A stretch of 64,000 bases of DNA from Pseudomonas frederiksbergensis. Its GTDB lineage: Bacteria; Pseudomonadota; Gammaproteobacteria; Pseudomonadales; Pseudomonadaceae. The notes under the pieces were generated by a model that made no database searches, had not been told where the DNA came from, and worked only from the letters and a program-made list of their open reading frames with translations. Positions 27,357-36,119 of the stretch are shown piece after piece. Numbering within the stretch: position 1 is the stretch's first letter; each line of letters starts with the position of its first letter. The translations under genes and the position numbers were made by a program. The stretch is taken from contig NZ_FNTF01000002.1 in the NCBI RefSeq assembly GCF_900105495.1, positions 1,401,501 through 1,465,500 of the forward strand, written 5' to 3'.

Positions 27357-28697
27357 CTACAGGATATAACGGGACAGGTCTTCGTTCTGCGCCAATTCGC
27401 CCAAGTGGCTGTTGACGTATTCGGCGTCGATCATGATCGGCTTTTCGTCGTGGGCGCTGGCCAGATCGCCGGCGCTGAACGACACCTCCTCAAGCAGGCG
27501 TTCCAGCAGCGTGTGCAGGCGACGGGCGCCGATGTTCTCGGTCTTCTCGTTGACCTGCCAGGCGATCTCGGCGATGCGCTTGATGCCGTCCGGCTGGAAC
27601 TCGATCACCAGGCCTTCGGTTTTCAGCAGGGCGCAATACTGCTCGGTGAGCGACGCGTGCGGCTCGCTGAGAATGCGTTCGAAATCTTCAGGCGTCAGCG
27701 CCTTGAGTTCGACACGAATCGGCAGACGACCTTGCAGCTCTGGCACCAGATCGCTCGGCTTGCTCAGGTGGAACGCACCGGACGCGATGAACAGGATGTG
27801 GTCGGTCTTGACCATGCCCAGTTTGGTGTTGACGGTGCAGCCTTCGATCAGTGGCAGCAAGTCGCGCTGTACGCCTTCACGGGAGACGTCGACGCCACCG
27901 GAGTTGCCGCGCTTGGCGACTTTGTCGATTTCGTCGATGAACACGATGCCGTGTTGCTCGACCGCTTCCAGTGCCTTGGCCTTCAACTCTTCTTCGTTGA
28001 CCAGGCGACCGGCTTCTTCGTCGCGCACCAGTTTCAGCGCTTCCTTGACCTTGATCTTGCGGCTCTTGCGTTTGCCCTTGCCCATATTGGCGAACAGGCT
28101 CTGCAACTGGTTGGTCATCTCTTCCATGCCCGGTGGCGCGGAAATATCGACACCGGTCACTTCGGCGACTTCGATTTCGATCTCTTTGTCATCCAGCTGA
28201 CCTTCGCGCAGGCGCTTGCGGAACAGTTGGCGGGTGTTGGAGTCAGCGGACGATCCGGCGTCTTCGTTGCTGAAACCCATGCGTGCCGGTGGCAGCAGGG
28301 CGTCGAGGATGCGATCTTCGGCGGCGTCTTCGGCGCGGTGGCGAACCTTGGTCATTTCCTGTTCGCGCAGCAGCTTGATCGCCGCGTCGGCCAGGTCGCG
28401 AATGATCGATTCAACGTCGCGGCCGACATAGCCGACTTCGGTGAACTTGGTCGCTTCGACCTTGATGAACGGCGCGTTGGCCAGTTTCGCCAGACGACGG
28501 GCAATCTCGGTTTTACCGACACCGGTCGGGCCGATCATCAGGATGTTTTTTGGTGTGACTTCAACGCGCAGCTCTTCAGGCAGCTGCATCCGGCGCCAGC
28601 GGTTACGCAGCGCGATGGCGACGGCGCGCTTGGCATCGTCCTGGCCGATGATATGGCGATTGAGTTCGTGGACGATTTCACGGGGAGTCATGGACAT
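27357..28697 (-). CDS. hslU: ATP-dependent protease ATPase subunit HslU
   Basis: AAA+ unfoldase ring that feeds substrates to HslV, cytoplasmic, 446 aa. Walker A is GPTGVGKT (56-63), Walker B VFIDEID near 254-260; the I-domain lies between about 110 and 240, and the C-terminal sensor and HslV-activating tail end in EDLSRYIL. It follows hslV by 55 bases. Expected to be heat-shock induced from the sigma-32-type promoter upstream of hslV. Confidence 0.97.
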   Translation of the reverse strand: MSMTPREIVHELNRHIIGQDDAKRAVAIALRNRWRRMQLPEELRVEVTPKNILMIGPTGVGKTEIARRLAKLANAPFIKVEATKFTEVGYVGRDVESIIRDLADAAIKLLREQEMTKVRHRAEDAAEDRILDALLPPARMGFSNEDAGSSADSNTRQLFRKRLREGQLDDKEIEIEVAEVTGVDISAPPGMEEMTNQLQSLFANMGKGKRKSRKIKVKEALKLVRDEEAGRLVNEEELKAKALEAVEQHGIVFIDEIDKVAKRGNSGGVDVSREGVQRDLLPLIEGCTVNTKLGMVKTDHILFIASGAFHLSKPSDLVPELQGRLPIRVELKALTPEDFERILSEPHASLTEQYCALLKTEGLVIEFQPDGIKRIAEIAWQVNEKTENIGARRLHTLLERLLEEVSFSAGDLASAHDEKPIMIDAEYVNSHLGELAQNEDLSRYIL

Positions 28698-28752
28698 AGT
28701 AATTGGCGGTCCTCAGGTAAAAGTGAGCCGTGGCGTGGTGGCCAAGACAGGC

Positions 28753-29283
28753 TTACTCAGCGAGGTCCTGCTCCTCAATGGTGAAGGTGTGGTTGGTGAA
28801 TACACAGATGTCGCCGGCGATGCCGAGGGCGGTTTCGACGATTTCCCGGGCTGACAAGTCGGTTTTCTTCAGCAGCGCGCTGGCGGCAGCCTGGGCGTAA
28901 CCGCCACCGGAACCCATGGCGATCAGACCTTCTTCAGGTTCGACCACGTCGCCGTTGCCGGTGATGATCAGAGAAGCGTCTTTGTTCGCGACCGCGAGCA
29001 TGGCCTCGAGGCGGCTGAGGGAGCGGTCAGTGCGCCATTCTTTGGCGAGTTCGACAGCGGCGCGAACCAGGTGGCCCTGATGTTTCTCAAGCTGGCCTTC
29101 GAAGCGCTCGAAGAGGGTGAAGGCGTCAGCGGTGGCCCCGGCAAAACCGGCGATCACCTGGCCGTGGTACAGGCGGCGAACTTTCTTCGCGTTGCCTTTC
29201 ATCACGGTATTGCCCAGAGAAACCTGGCCGTCGCCGCCCATGACGACTTTGCCGTGGCGGCGAACTGAAACGATGGTGGTCAA
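28753..29283 (-). CDS. hslV: ATP-dependent protease proteolytic subunit HslV
   Basis: Threonine peptidase of the proteasome family, 176 aa, forming a double hexamer capped by HslU. The nucleophile is T2, exposed after removal of Met (MTTIVSVRR), with [21 protein letters not shown] and [14 protein letters not shown] as supporting signatures and the sodium-site region near the C-terminus. It is the first gene of the hslVU operon. Confidence 0.97.
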   Translation of the reverse strand: MTTIVSVRRHGKVVMGGDGQVSLGNTVMKGNAKKVRRLYHGQVIAGFAGATADAFTLFERFEGQLEKHQGHLVRAAVELAKEWRTDRSLSRLEAMLAVANKDASLIITGNGDVVEPEEGLIAMGSGGGYAQAAASALLKKTDLSAREIVETALGIAGDICVFTNHTFTIEEQDLAE

Positions 29284-29328
29284 GGGAGAGTCTCCACGCA
29301 GCGGGGCGAAAATGCCTTATGCCAACTC

Positions 29329-29355
29329 ATATGGGGGTGGTGGAGAGGATTTCAA
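29329..29355 (-). promoter_or_regulatory. Sigma-32-type heat-shock promoter of hslVU
   Basis: On the minus strand TTGAAA (29355-29350) is followed after 13 bases by CCCCATAT (29336-29329). This matches the RpoH consensus CTTGAAA-N11-14-CCCCATNT closely. It lies 46 bases upstream of the hslV ATG, and hslVU is a known heat-shock operon in many proteobacteria. Confidence 0.75.
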
Positions 29356-29416
29356 CTGCAGGAAGGGAGAGGGGACGAGCGGTGTGTCAGTGGCAAAGAA
29401 GGGGACGGGTGAGTTC

Positions 29417-29550
29417 CTGTGGCGAGGGAGCTTGCTCCCGCTCGGCTGCGAAGCAGTCGTAAACCCAGCCTCCGCGGTCCGTCTGACGGATCGCGGTGGC
29501 CGGATTTGGGAGTGCTGCGCACTCCAGCGGGAGCAAGCTCCCTCGCCACA
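29417..29550. repeat. REPIN-like repeat, family B
   Basis: Outer arms CTGTGGCGAGGGAGCTTGCT and its inverse near 29530-29549. The middle carries GCGAAGCAGTCGTAAACC, close to the copies at 3348 and 27198. Confidence 0.9.
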
Positions 29551-29567
29551 AAAGCAGGCTGTTTATT

Positions 29568-29679
29568 GATCGTTCCCACGCTCTGCGTGGGAATGCCTCA
29601 AGGGACGCTCCGCGTTCCAGCTCTGGAAAGGACGCGGAGCGTCCCGGGCTGCATTCCTTTGCTGCGTGTGGGAGCGATC
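29568..29679. repeat. Family A repeat with a degraded right arm
   Basis: The left arm GATCGTTCCCACGCTCTGCG is intact; the right arm reads TGCGTGTGGGAGCGATC instead of the usual inverse, so the terminal pairing is broken. The inner GGGACGCTCCGCGT pair is intact. It lies eight bases from the stop of the SPOR gene. Confidence 0.8.
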
Positions 29680-29687
29680 ATGAAGGG

Positions 29688-30392
29688 TTAGCGGCTTTGG
29701 CGTTGTTGTAACAACAGGTTGCTGAATCCGCTGCCGGCCAGTTGTTTCTGGGCGGTGGTCAGTTGTTCGCGATTACTGAACGGACCAACCAGCACCCGAT
29801 ACCAGGTTTCGTCCTTCACGGTGCCGGATTCAACCGCTACCGCCTGACCGAGCAGGATGATTTGGGCCCGAACCTTGTCCGCATCAGCTTCCTTGCGGAA
29901 CGAACCGGCCTGCAGGAAGAACTTGGTCACCGGCGCCGCTTTGGACACCGGTGGCGCTGGCGGCGGGGTAATCCCGGCCAGGGCGGCCTGAGCCCGTGCG
30001 GTATCGATCTTCGCCGCTTGCTCGGGCGTAACCGGTGTCGTCGGAATGGCCGGCACTTGCGGCGTCGGCAGGGTTTTCTCCGGCACGGCATCCGGCGGCA
30101 CGATGACTTCCGATTCCGGCAGCAACGTGTAGAAGTCGTACTTCGGCTTCACCGGTTGCGTCGGGCTCGGCGGGGTCTTGTTGGCCTCGGCGATCTTGGC
30201 TTTCTGCTGCTCGACCTTCTCGCGCTTGACGCTCTCGCTACCCTTGCCCGGTTCCAGTTTCATCAGGAACACCAGAAAAGCGCCGACCGTCAGGCCGATG
30301 GCCATCCACAGCCAACCCGGGATCGGTTGCTTTGCAGGAGCTTGGTAACGGCTGGCGCCACGCTTGGGTGCTGGTTTTTTCTTGGCAGCCAA
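29688..30392 (-). CDS. SPOR-domain membrane protein (FtsN-like)
   Basis: Bitopic inner-membrane protein of 234 aa. A basic N-terminus (MAAKKKPAPKRGASRYQ) precedes one helix at about 26-45 (LWMAIGLTVGAFLVFL), then a Pro-rich periplasmic linker and a C-terminal SPOR domain (about 155-230, FFLQAGSFRKEADADKVRAQ), which binds denuded septal peptidoglycan. The start is a TTG at 30392, one base after the argS stop, with GGAG ten bases upstream; translation is probably coupled to argS. The shape is that of FtsN, but the short essential cell-division motif cannot be assigned, so I leave it unnamed. Confidence 0.85.
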   Translation of the reverse strand: MAAKKKPAPKRGASRYQAPAKQPIPGWLWMAIGLTVGAFLVFLMKLEPGKGSESVKREKVEQQKAKIAEANKTPPSPTQPVKPKYDFYTLLPESEVIVPPDAVPEKTLPTPQVPAIPTTPVTPEQAAKIDTARAQAALAGITPPPAPPVSKAAPVTKFFLQAGSFRKEADADKVRAQIILLGQAVAVESGTVKDETWYRVLVGPFSNREQLTTAQKQLAGSGFSNLLLQQRQSR

Positions 30393-30393
30393 C

Positions 30394-32130
30394 TTACATA
30401 CGCTCCAGAGTTTCCAGACCCAAGAGTTCCAGGCCTTGCTTGAGAGTGCGACCGGTCAGCGCGGCGAGGCGCAGGCGGCTCTGCATTTGTGCCGGGGTCT
30501 CGGCGCTGAGGATCGGGCAGTTCTCGTAGAAACTGGAGAACAGGCCGGCGACATCGTACAGGTAGGTGCACAAGATGTGCGGCGTGCCTTTGTCGGACAC
30601 GTTGTTCAGCACTTCGCCGAACTGCGCGAGCTTCGCCGCCAGTTCGTGTTCGTGCGGGGCTTCGAGGACGATCTGGCCTTCGACTTCGCTGAAGTCCTTG
30701 CCGAGTTTGCGGAACACGCCGGCCACGCGGGTGTAGGCGTACAGCAGGTACGGTGCGGTGTTGCCTTCGAAGTTCAGCATCAGGTCGAAGTTGAAGCTGT
30801 AGTCGCTGGTGCGATGCTTGGACAGGTCGGCGTATTTCACCGCGCCAATGCCCACGACCTTGGCGATGTTGCGCAGTTCGTCTTCGGCAAGTTCCGGGTT
30901 CTTTTCTTTCACCAGGTTGTAGGCACGCTCCTGGGCTTCGGTCAGCAGGTCGATCAGCTTCACGGTGCCGCCGTCACGGGTCTTGAACGGACGGCCATCG
31001 GCGCCGTTCATGGTGCCGAAGCCCATGTGTTCCATTTCCATCGGGTGCGTCACGAAGCCGGCCAGGCGCGCGACCTGGAACACTTGCTGGAAGTGCAGGG
31101 CCTGGCGCTGGTCGACGAAGTACAGCGCACGATCGGCCTTCAGCACACCGCTGCGGTAACGCACGGCCGCCAGGTCGGTGGTGGCGTAGAGGTAACCGCC
31201 GTCAGCCTTGACGATGATCACCGGCAGCGGGTCGCCGTCGGCGTTCTTGAACTCGTCGAGGAACACGCACTGGGCGCCGTTGCTTTCGACCAGCAGGCCG
31301 GCGGCCTTGAGGTCGTTGACTACGTTGATCAGGTCGTCGTTGTAGGCGCTTTCGCCCATCACGTCAGCCATGGTCAGTTTGACGTTCAGCAGTTCGTAGA
31401 TTTTCTGGCAGTGCGACAGCGAGATGTCTTTGAACTTGGTCCACAGCGCCAGGCAGTCCGGGTCGCCGGCTTGCAGCTTGACCACCAGGCCACGGGCGCG
31501 ATCGGCGAATTCTTCGGATTCGTCGAAGCGTTGCTTGGCGGCGCGGTAGAAGTTTTCCAGGTCCGACAGCTCGTCGCTGGTGATCGGGTTTTCCTGCAGA
31601 TACGCCATCAGCATGCCGAACTGGGTGCCCCAGTCGCCAACGTGGTTCTGACGGATCACTTCGTCGCCGAGGAATTCCAGGACCCGCGCCACGCCGTCGC
31701 CGATGATGGTCGAGCGCAAGTGGCCGACGTGCATCTCTTTGGCCAGGTTCGGTGCCGACAGGTCGACGACAGTGCGCTGCACCGGACCCGCCTTGCGCAC
31801 GCCGATAAGGGCATCGGCCAGGGCGGCGTCCAGGCGAGTGGCCAGGGCCTGGGTGTTCTGGAAGAAGTTCAGGAAACCGGGACCGGCGATTTCGGTCTTG
31901 GTGACATTTTCGTCAGTCGGCAGCGCGGCGATGATTTTCTCGGCCAGGTCGCGCGGCTTCATGCCCGCAGGCTTGGCCAGCATCATGGCGATGTTGCTGG
32001 CGAAATCGCCGTGAGTCTTGTCGCGGGAGTTTTCCACCTGGATCGCCGGCGACAGGCCTTCAGGCAACACACCTTCGTTGACGAGTTGGGTGATGGCTTG
32101 TTGGATCAGCTGGCGAATGGTGTCTTTCAT
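30394..32130 (-). CDS. argS: Arginyl-tRNA synthetase
   Basis: Class I aminoacyl-tRNA synthetase charging tRNA-Arg, 578 aa. The start is ATG 32130 ([13 protein letters not shown]); an earlier in-frame start at 32151 adds seven non-family residues. The HIGH-type motif is in [21 protein letters not shown] near 121-142; as usual for ArgRS there is no strict KMSK. The tRNA-binding Add1 domain is at the N-terminus and the DALR anticodon domain at the C-terminus ([19 protein letters not shown]). The SPOR gene follows with a one-base gap. Confidence 0.97.
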   Translation of the reverse strand: MKDTIRQLIQQAITQLVNEGVLPEGLSPAIQVENSRDKTHGDFASNIAMMLAKPAGMKPRDLAEKIIAALPTDENVTKTEIAGPGFLNFFQNTQALATRLDAALADALIGVRKAGPVQRTVVDLSAPNLAKEMHVGHLRSTIIGDGVARVLEFLGDEVIRQNHVGDWGTQFGMLMAYLQENPITSDELSDLENFYRAAKQRFDESEEFADRARGLVVKLQAGDPDCLALWTKFKDISLSHCQKIYELLNVKLTMADVMGESAYNDDLINVVNDLKAAGLLVESNGAQCVFLDEFKNADGDPLPVIIVKADGGYLYATTDLAAVRYRSGVLKADRALYFVDQRQALHFQQVFQVARLAGFVTHPMEMEHMGFGTMNGADGRPFKTRDGGTVKLIDLLTEAQERAYNLVKEKNPELAEDELRNIAKVVGIGAVKYADLSKHRTSDYSFNFDLMLNFEGNTAPYLLYAYTRVAGVFRKLGKDFSEVEGQIVLEAPHEHELAAKLAQFGEVLNNVSDKGTPHILCTYLYDVAGLFSSFYENCPILSAETPAQMQSRLRLAALTGRTLKQGLELLGLETLERM

Positions 32131-32256
32131 GGTGTTCTCTTTCGACCGCAAGCGCGGCGGCGCCTGGATGCGCTAGTGGAAAAACTGGGCATTATCCGTT
32201 GCGAAGACGGGCTTGCCAACTATAGCGGGCAGGTTATGGATATGTGGTGACAAATC

Positions 32257-32362
32257 GACCGCTATCGCGGGCAAGCCCGCTCCCACAGGGTAAGTGGTAT
32301 GACGTAGAGCAAGTGAACAACGCAGATCCCTGTGGGAGCCGGGCTTGCCCGCGATAGCGATC
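32257..32362. repeat. REPIN, family C
   Basis: GACCGCTATCGCGGGCAAGC...TCCCACA at the left and TGTGGGAGCCGGGCTTGCCC...GATAGCGATC at the right. The right arm has one extra C (GAGCCGGGC), so pairing has a bulge. It lies between argS and priA. Confidence 0.88.
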
Positions 32363-32368
32363 TTGAAT

Positions 32369-34588
32369 TCAATACAAATCGACCGGATCCACATCCAGCG
32401 ACCAGCGCACCGCCCGCCCACTCGGCATCTGCTCCAACACCAGCAACCAACTGCTCAGCAATCGATGCAGCGGCGCCCTGGCCGTGGCTTGCAGCAACAA
32501 CTGCGCGCGATAACGCCCGGCCCGGCGCTCCATCGGTGCCGGCACTGGCCCCAGCAACTCAATCCCGGTCAGATTCTGCTCGGCCAGCAAACGCTCGGCC
32601 TCGCTGCACGCTTCATCGAGGAAGCCTTCGGCCTGCCCCGGTTTATGCGCTTCGGCCCGCAGCAGTGCGAGATGCGCAAACGGCGGAAGCCCTGCGGAGC
32701 GGCGTTCGCTCAACGCCTGTTCGGCAAAGGCGAAATAGCCCTGTTCGGTCAGTTGCACCAGCAGCGGATGGTCGGCCAGGTGCGTCTGGATAATCACTTT
32801 GCCCGGCTCTTCAGCCCGGCCCGCACGCCCGGCCACCTGGACGATCAACTGCGCCATGCGCTCGCTGGCGCGGAAGTCGCCGGAGAACAGCCCGCCGTCG
32901 GCATCGAGAATCGATACCAGCGTCACCCGTGGAAAGTGGTGCCCTTTGGCAAGCATTTGCGTGCCGACCAAAATGCACGGCTGGCCTTTCTGAATGGTCG
33001 TGAACAGCTGATTCATCGCGTCTTTACGCGAAGTGCTATCGCGGTCGACCCGCAGCACCGGGACGTCCGGAAACAAAATCCCCAACCGTTCTTCGGCGCG
33101 TTCGGTGCCGGCGCCGACTGGTCGCAAATCGACCTTGCCGCATTTCGGGCAATGCCGAGGAACGCGTTCGACGTAGCCGCAATGGTGGCAGCGCAGTTCG
33201 CCGGAGCGCTGGTGCACGGTCATGCGCGCATCGCAGCGCTGACACTCGGACATCCAGCCACAGTCGTGACAGAGCAAGGTCGGGGCAAAACCGCGACGGT
33301 TGAGGAACACCAACACTTGTTGTCCGGCGGCCAGCGTCTGGCCGATGGCCTGCTGCATCGGCCCGGAAATGCCGCTGTCCAGTGGACGACTTTTCACGTC
33401 CAGGCGCAGGAATCGCGGCTGCTTGGCGCCGCCGGCGCGCTCATTCAGGCGTAAGAGCCCGTATCGACCGGTGTAGGCGTTGTGCAGGCTTTCCAGCGAA
33501 GGCGTGGCGGAGCCGAGGACAATCGGGATGTTTTCCTGGCGTGCGCGCACCAATGCCAGGTCGCGGGCGTGATAGCGCAGGCCTTCCTGCTGTTTATAGG
33601 AACCGTCGTGCTCTTCATCGATGATGATCAGGCCGGGGTTCTTCATCGGCGTGAACAGCGCCGAGCGGGTGCCGATAATGATGTCGGCGTCACCGTCCCG
33701 GGCGGCGAGCCAGGCTTCGAGGCGCTCGCGGTCATTGACCGCCGAGTGGATCAGCGCGATGCGCGCATTGAAACGCTGCTCGAAGCGCGCCAGGGTCTGC
33801 GGGCCGAGGTTGATTTCCGGGATCAGTACCAGCGCTTGTTTACCGGCCTCGAGGGTTTCGCGGATCAACTGCAAATAGACTTCGGTCTTGCCGCTGCCGG
33901 TGACGCCGGCCAGCAGGAATGCGTGATAACTGTCGAAGCCTGCGCGAATCGCCTCATAGGCCGCACGTTGCTCCGGGTTGAGCGGCAGTTCCGGCTGCGC
34001 CAGCCAGTGTTCGTGGCGGGCGTCGGGGGCGTGCTTGCGGATTTCGACTTGCACCAGATCCTTGGCCAGCAGCAAATCCAGGCTGTCCTTGCTCAACATC
34101 AGTTTGCTCAACAACTGATGGGCGACACCGTGGGGATGCTGGGCCAGGGTCGCCAGGGCCTCACGTTGACGCGGGGCGCGAGCGATGCGCGGATCATCGA
34201 GGCTGGCGCCGGGTGCGGCGGACCAGAAGCGTTCCTGCCGTGCTTCGGCCAGTTCACCCTGACGCAGCAACACCGGCAGCGCCCAGCTCAAAGTGTCGCC
34301 GAGGCTGTGCTGGTAATACTGAGACGTCCACAGGCACAGCTTGAACAGCGCTGGCGGCAGGGGCGGTGTGGCATCGAGCAGGGCCAGGGCCGGCTTGAGC
34401 TTTTCTACCGGCACTTCACTGGTGTCGGTGACCTCCACCAGAATCCCGATCATCTCCCGTCGGCCGAACGGCACCCGCAGGCGCATGCCAGGTTGCAACT
34501 GGGCACGCAGGACTCCGGCCGGGGCACGGTAATCGAACAGACGGCGCAGCGGCGAAGGCAGGGCGAGGCGCAAAATGGCGTCGGGCAC
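32369..34588 (-). CDS. priA: Primosomal protein N' (PriA helicase)
   Basis: Superfamily 2 DNA helicase that reloads the replisome at stalled forks, 739 aa. I place the start at GTG 34588 (MPDAILRLALPSPLRRLFDY); the frame upstream to 34633 is not family sequence. The 3' DNA-binding domain is N-terminal, Walker A is in GVTGSGKTEVY near 214, DEEH in IIDEEHDGSYK near 303, and the zinc region carries eight cysteines between about 418 and 462 (CHDCGWMSECQRC ... CHHCGYVERVPRHCPKCG). It is on the minus strand, separated from argS by a REPIN. Confidence 0.96.
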   Translation of the reverse strand: MPDAILRLALPSPLRRLFDYRAPAGVLRAQLQPGMRLRVPFGRREMIGILVEVTDTSEVPVEKLKPALALLDATPPLPPALFKLCLWTSQYYQHSLGDTLSWALPVLLRQGELAEARQERFWSAAPGASLDDPRIARAPRQREALATLAQHPHGVAHQLLSKLMLSKDSLDLLLAKDLVQVEIRKHAPDARHEHWLAQPELPLNPEQRAAYEAIRAGFDSYHAFLLAGVTGSGKTEVYLQLIRETLEAGKQALVLIPEINLGPQTLARFEQRFNARIALIHSAVNDRERLEAWLAARDGDADIIIGTRSALFTPMKNPGLIIIDEEHDGSYKQQEGLRYHARDLALVRARQENIPIVLGSATPSLESLHNAYTGRYGLLRLNERAGGAKQPRFLRLDVKSRPLDSGISGPMQQAIGQTLAAGQQVLVFLNRRGFAPTLLCHDCGWMSECQRCDARMTVHQRSGELRCHHCGYVERVPRHCPKCGKVDLRPVGAGTERAEERLGILFPDVPVLRVDRDSTSRKDAMNQLFTTIQKGQPCILVGTQMLAKGHHFPRVTLVSILDADGGLFSGDFRASERMAQLIVQVAGRAGRAEEPGKVIIQTHLADHPLLVQLTEQGYFAFAEQALSERRSAGLPPFAHLALLRAEAHKPGQAEGFLDEACSEAERLLAEQNLTGIELLGPVPAPMERRAGRYRAQLLLQATARAPLHRLLSSWLLVLEQMPSGRAVRWSLDVDPVDLY

Positions 34589-34636
34589 GCGGGGGATTCT
34601 CTCTGGGCGGGCAGTAAGAAAGGCTGAGCGCAATCC

Positions 34637-34729
34637 CTGTGGGAGCGGGCTTGCCCGCGAAGAGGCCTATAAAGTCGGCATCTTCATTGACTGTCAGGAC
34701 GCTTTCGCGAGCAAGCCCGCTCCCACAGG
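34637..34729. repeat. REPIN, family C
   Basis: CTGTGGGAGCGGGCTTGCCC at the left and GCGAGCAAGCCCGCTCCCAC at the right, 93 bases in all. It lies between the divergent priA and rpmE genes, ending 64 bases before the rpmE -35. Confidence 0.9.
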
Positions 34730-34792
34730 TCTGCGTGCAGATGATCAGCATTTGGGGCGCGAGCCTAGCAGACGGTCGGTGTAAGGGACAGC

Positions 34793-34820
34793 TTGCGTGA
34801 TCGCGAAGGTCTGGTAGAAT
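34793..34820 (+). promoter_or_regulatory. Candidate sigma-70 promoter of rpmE
   Basis: TTGCGT at 34793-34798 and TAGAAT at 34815-34820 are spaced by 16 bases. A start near 34827 would give a leader of about 64 bases before rpmE. Confidence 0.55.
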
Positions 34821-34834
34821 CCGCGGCCTAATTA

Positions 34835-34871
34835 TGTGCGGTATTCAACAATAGTGTTGAGTGGCGGCACA
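34835..34871 (+). promoter_or_regulatory. Stem-loop in the rpmE 5' leader
   Basis: TGTGC (34835-34839) pairs with GCACA (34867-34871), enclosing an inner hairpin CAACA-ATAG-TGTTG (34846-34859). It ends seven bases before the TGAGGA ribosome site. Autoregulation of bL31 through its own leader has been described in E. coli as I recall; whether this hairpin does that is inference. Confidence 0.4.
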
Positions 34872-34890
34872 CTAGCCTGAGGAATACACC

Positions 34891-35121
34891 ATGAAAGCCG
34901 ATATCCATCCAGCGTACGAAACCATCGAAGTAACTTGCAGCTGCGGCAACAAGTTCGAAACTCGTTCGAACCTGTGCAAGCCACTGGGTACTGACGTATG
35001 CAACGAGTGCCACCCGTTCTACACCGGTAAGCAGAAGACTCTGGATACTGGCGGCCGTGTACAGCGCTTCGCAGACCGTTTCGGTGCTTTCGGCAAGAAA
35101 CCTGCTGCTGCAGCAGAGTAA
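34891..35121 (+). CDS. rpmE: 50S ribosomal protein L31 (bL31, zinc-binding form)
   Basis: Ribosomal protein of 76 aa at the 50S-30S bridge. It is the zinc-containing C+ form: cysteines in VTCSCGN (16, 18) and DVCNECHPF (37, 40). The C-terminus GKKPAAAAE is a typical flexible tail. ATG 34891 follows TGAGGA by seven bases. The gene is monocistronic by its terminator, which overlaps the next gene. Confidence 0.98.
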   Translation: MKADIHPAYETIEVTCSCGNKFETRSNLCKPLGTDVCNECHPFYTGKQKTLDTGGRVQRFADRFGAFGKKPAAAAE

Positions 35122-35135
35122 GGTTGCAAAGCCCC

Positions 35136-35936
35136 ATGGGCTTTACCTTGCTGATGAAAAAGGCGTCCCTCGCGGGCGCCTTTTTTGTGTCTGCGATTTG
35201 GCTTTCCGGTGCCCAGGCCTTCTGCCCGGCGCCGAGCGGGCTGTCATCCGTTGTGGTGCAGCGGGTGGTGGATGGTGACACGCTGCGCCTGAGCGATGGC
35301 CGCAGCGTGCGCATGATCGGTTTGAATACGCCGGAGCTGGGCAAGAAAGGCCGTTCCGACGAGCCGTTCGCCGTGGCGGCACGCCAACGCCTGGAAGCGC
35401 TGGTGGCTGCCAATGATGGGCGGGTCGGTTTGCTGCCCGGTAAAGAAAGCAAAGACCATTACGGCCGAACCTTGGCCCATGTCTACGGTGCCGATGGCGC
35501 CAACCTTGAAGCGCAGATGCTTGCTGAAGGGCTCGGTTTCCTGGTGGCGGTCGCGCCGAATGTCGATCTGGTCGACTGCCAGCAAGCGGCGGAACACAGT
35601 GCCCGTCGGGCCGGACTCGGGTTGTGGCGTCAATCCCCTGTGCTGAAAGCGGAGCAGATCAACACGTCCGGATTCGCGGTGCTCAGCGGCCGTGTGAGCA
35701 AGGTTCAGCGCAATCGCGGCGGGATTTGGATCGAGTTGCAGGATTCGGTTGTATTGCGCGTTGCACCCAATTTGCTGGGGCAGTTCGATGTGGCGAATCT
35801 CGAGCGGCTGAAGGGCAGGCAGATCGAGGCCCGTGGTTGGGTGCTGGATCGCTCGCGGCGTGGCGGACTGAAAGAAGGGCAGGCGCGCTGGCTTTTGCCC
35901 TTGACCGACCCGGCGATGCTTCAGCTGGCGCAGTGA
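35136..35936 (+). CDS. Thermonuclease-like (SNase-fold) secreted protein
   Basis: Staphylococcal-nuclease-fold protein of about 266 aa. Two starts are possible: ATG 35136 (MGFTLLMKKASL) or ATG 35154 (MKKASLAGAFFVSAIWLSGA), the latter giving a clean signal peptide cleaved near GAQA. The nuclease domain (about 35-165) shows VVDGDTLRL, RMIGLNTPELGKKGRSDEPF and DHYGRTLAHVY, with the residues equivalent to the Arg/Glu/Arg active site partly recognisable. A C-terminal region (about 175-266) resembles an OB-like domain. Its 5' codons contain the rpmE terminator. Substrate unknown. Confidence 0.8.
   Translation: MGFTLLMKKASLAGAFFVSAIWLSGAQAFCPAPSGLSSVVVQRVVDGDTLRLSDGRSVRMIGLNTPELGKKGRSDEPFAVAARQRLEALVAANDGRVGLLPGKESKDHYGRTLAHVYGADGANLEAQMLAEGLGFLVAVAPNVDLVDCQQAAEHSARRAGLGLWRQSPVLKAEQINTSGFAVLSGRVSKVQRNRGGIWIELQDSVVLRVAPNLLGQFDVANLERLKGRQIEARGWVLDRSRRGGLKEGQARWLLPLTDPAMLQLAQ
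35157..35186 (+). terminator. Rho-independent terminator of rpmE, inside the next gene
   Basis: AAAAAGGCGTCCC (35157-35169) and GGGCGCCTTTTT (35174 onward) pair with one bulged T around a TCGC loop, ending in a run of six T. It lies 35 bases after the rpmE stop and within codons 2-11 of the MKKASL start of the nuclease-like gene. Confidence 0.8.
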
Positions 35937-36119
35937 TAAAAAATTGTAGACATTTTTTCTGTCGATTGTGAACAGTCAATCCCTTGTGTTCCGCGGCTCT
36001 TGGTCCAAAGTCGTAGGGCCGGGCGCTTGACAGGGGTGACTGGTCAGTCTTGTGAGGACTTTGCGAGGCGAGTATCCTCGGCGGTCCGTCTGTCCAACAG
36101 TAAAAAGCGGAATGCCCCT

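Larger units (their letters stand above)
29356..29687. other. Gap hslV-SPOR gene: two repeat families, no gene
   Basis: From 29356 to 29416 I see nothing. A family B repeat (29417-29550) and a family A repeat (29568-29679) follow almost head to tail and occupy the rest. No small reading frame with a ribosome site is visible. Confidence 0.7.
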
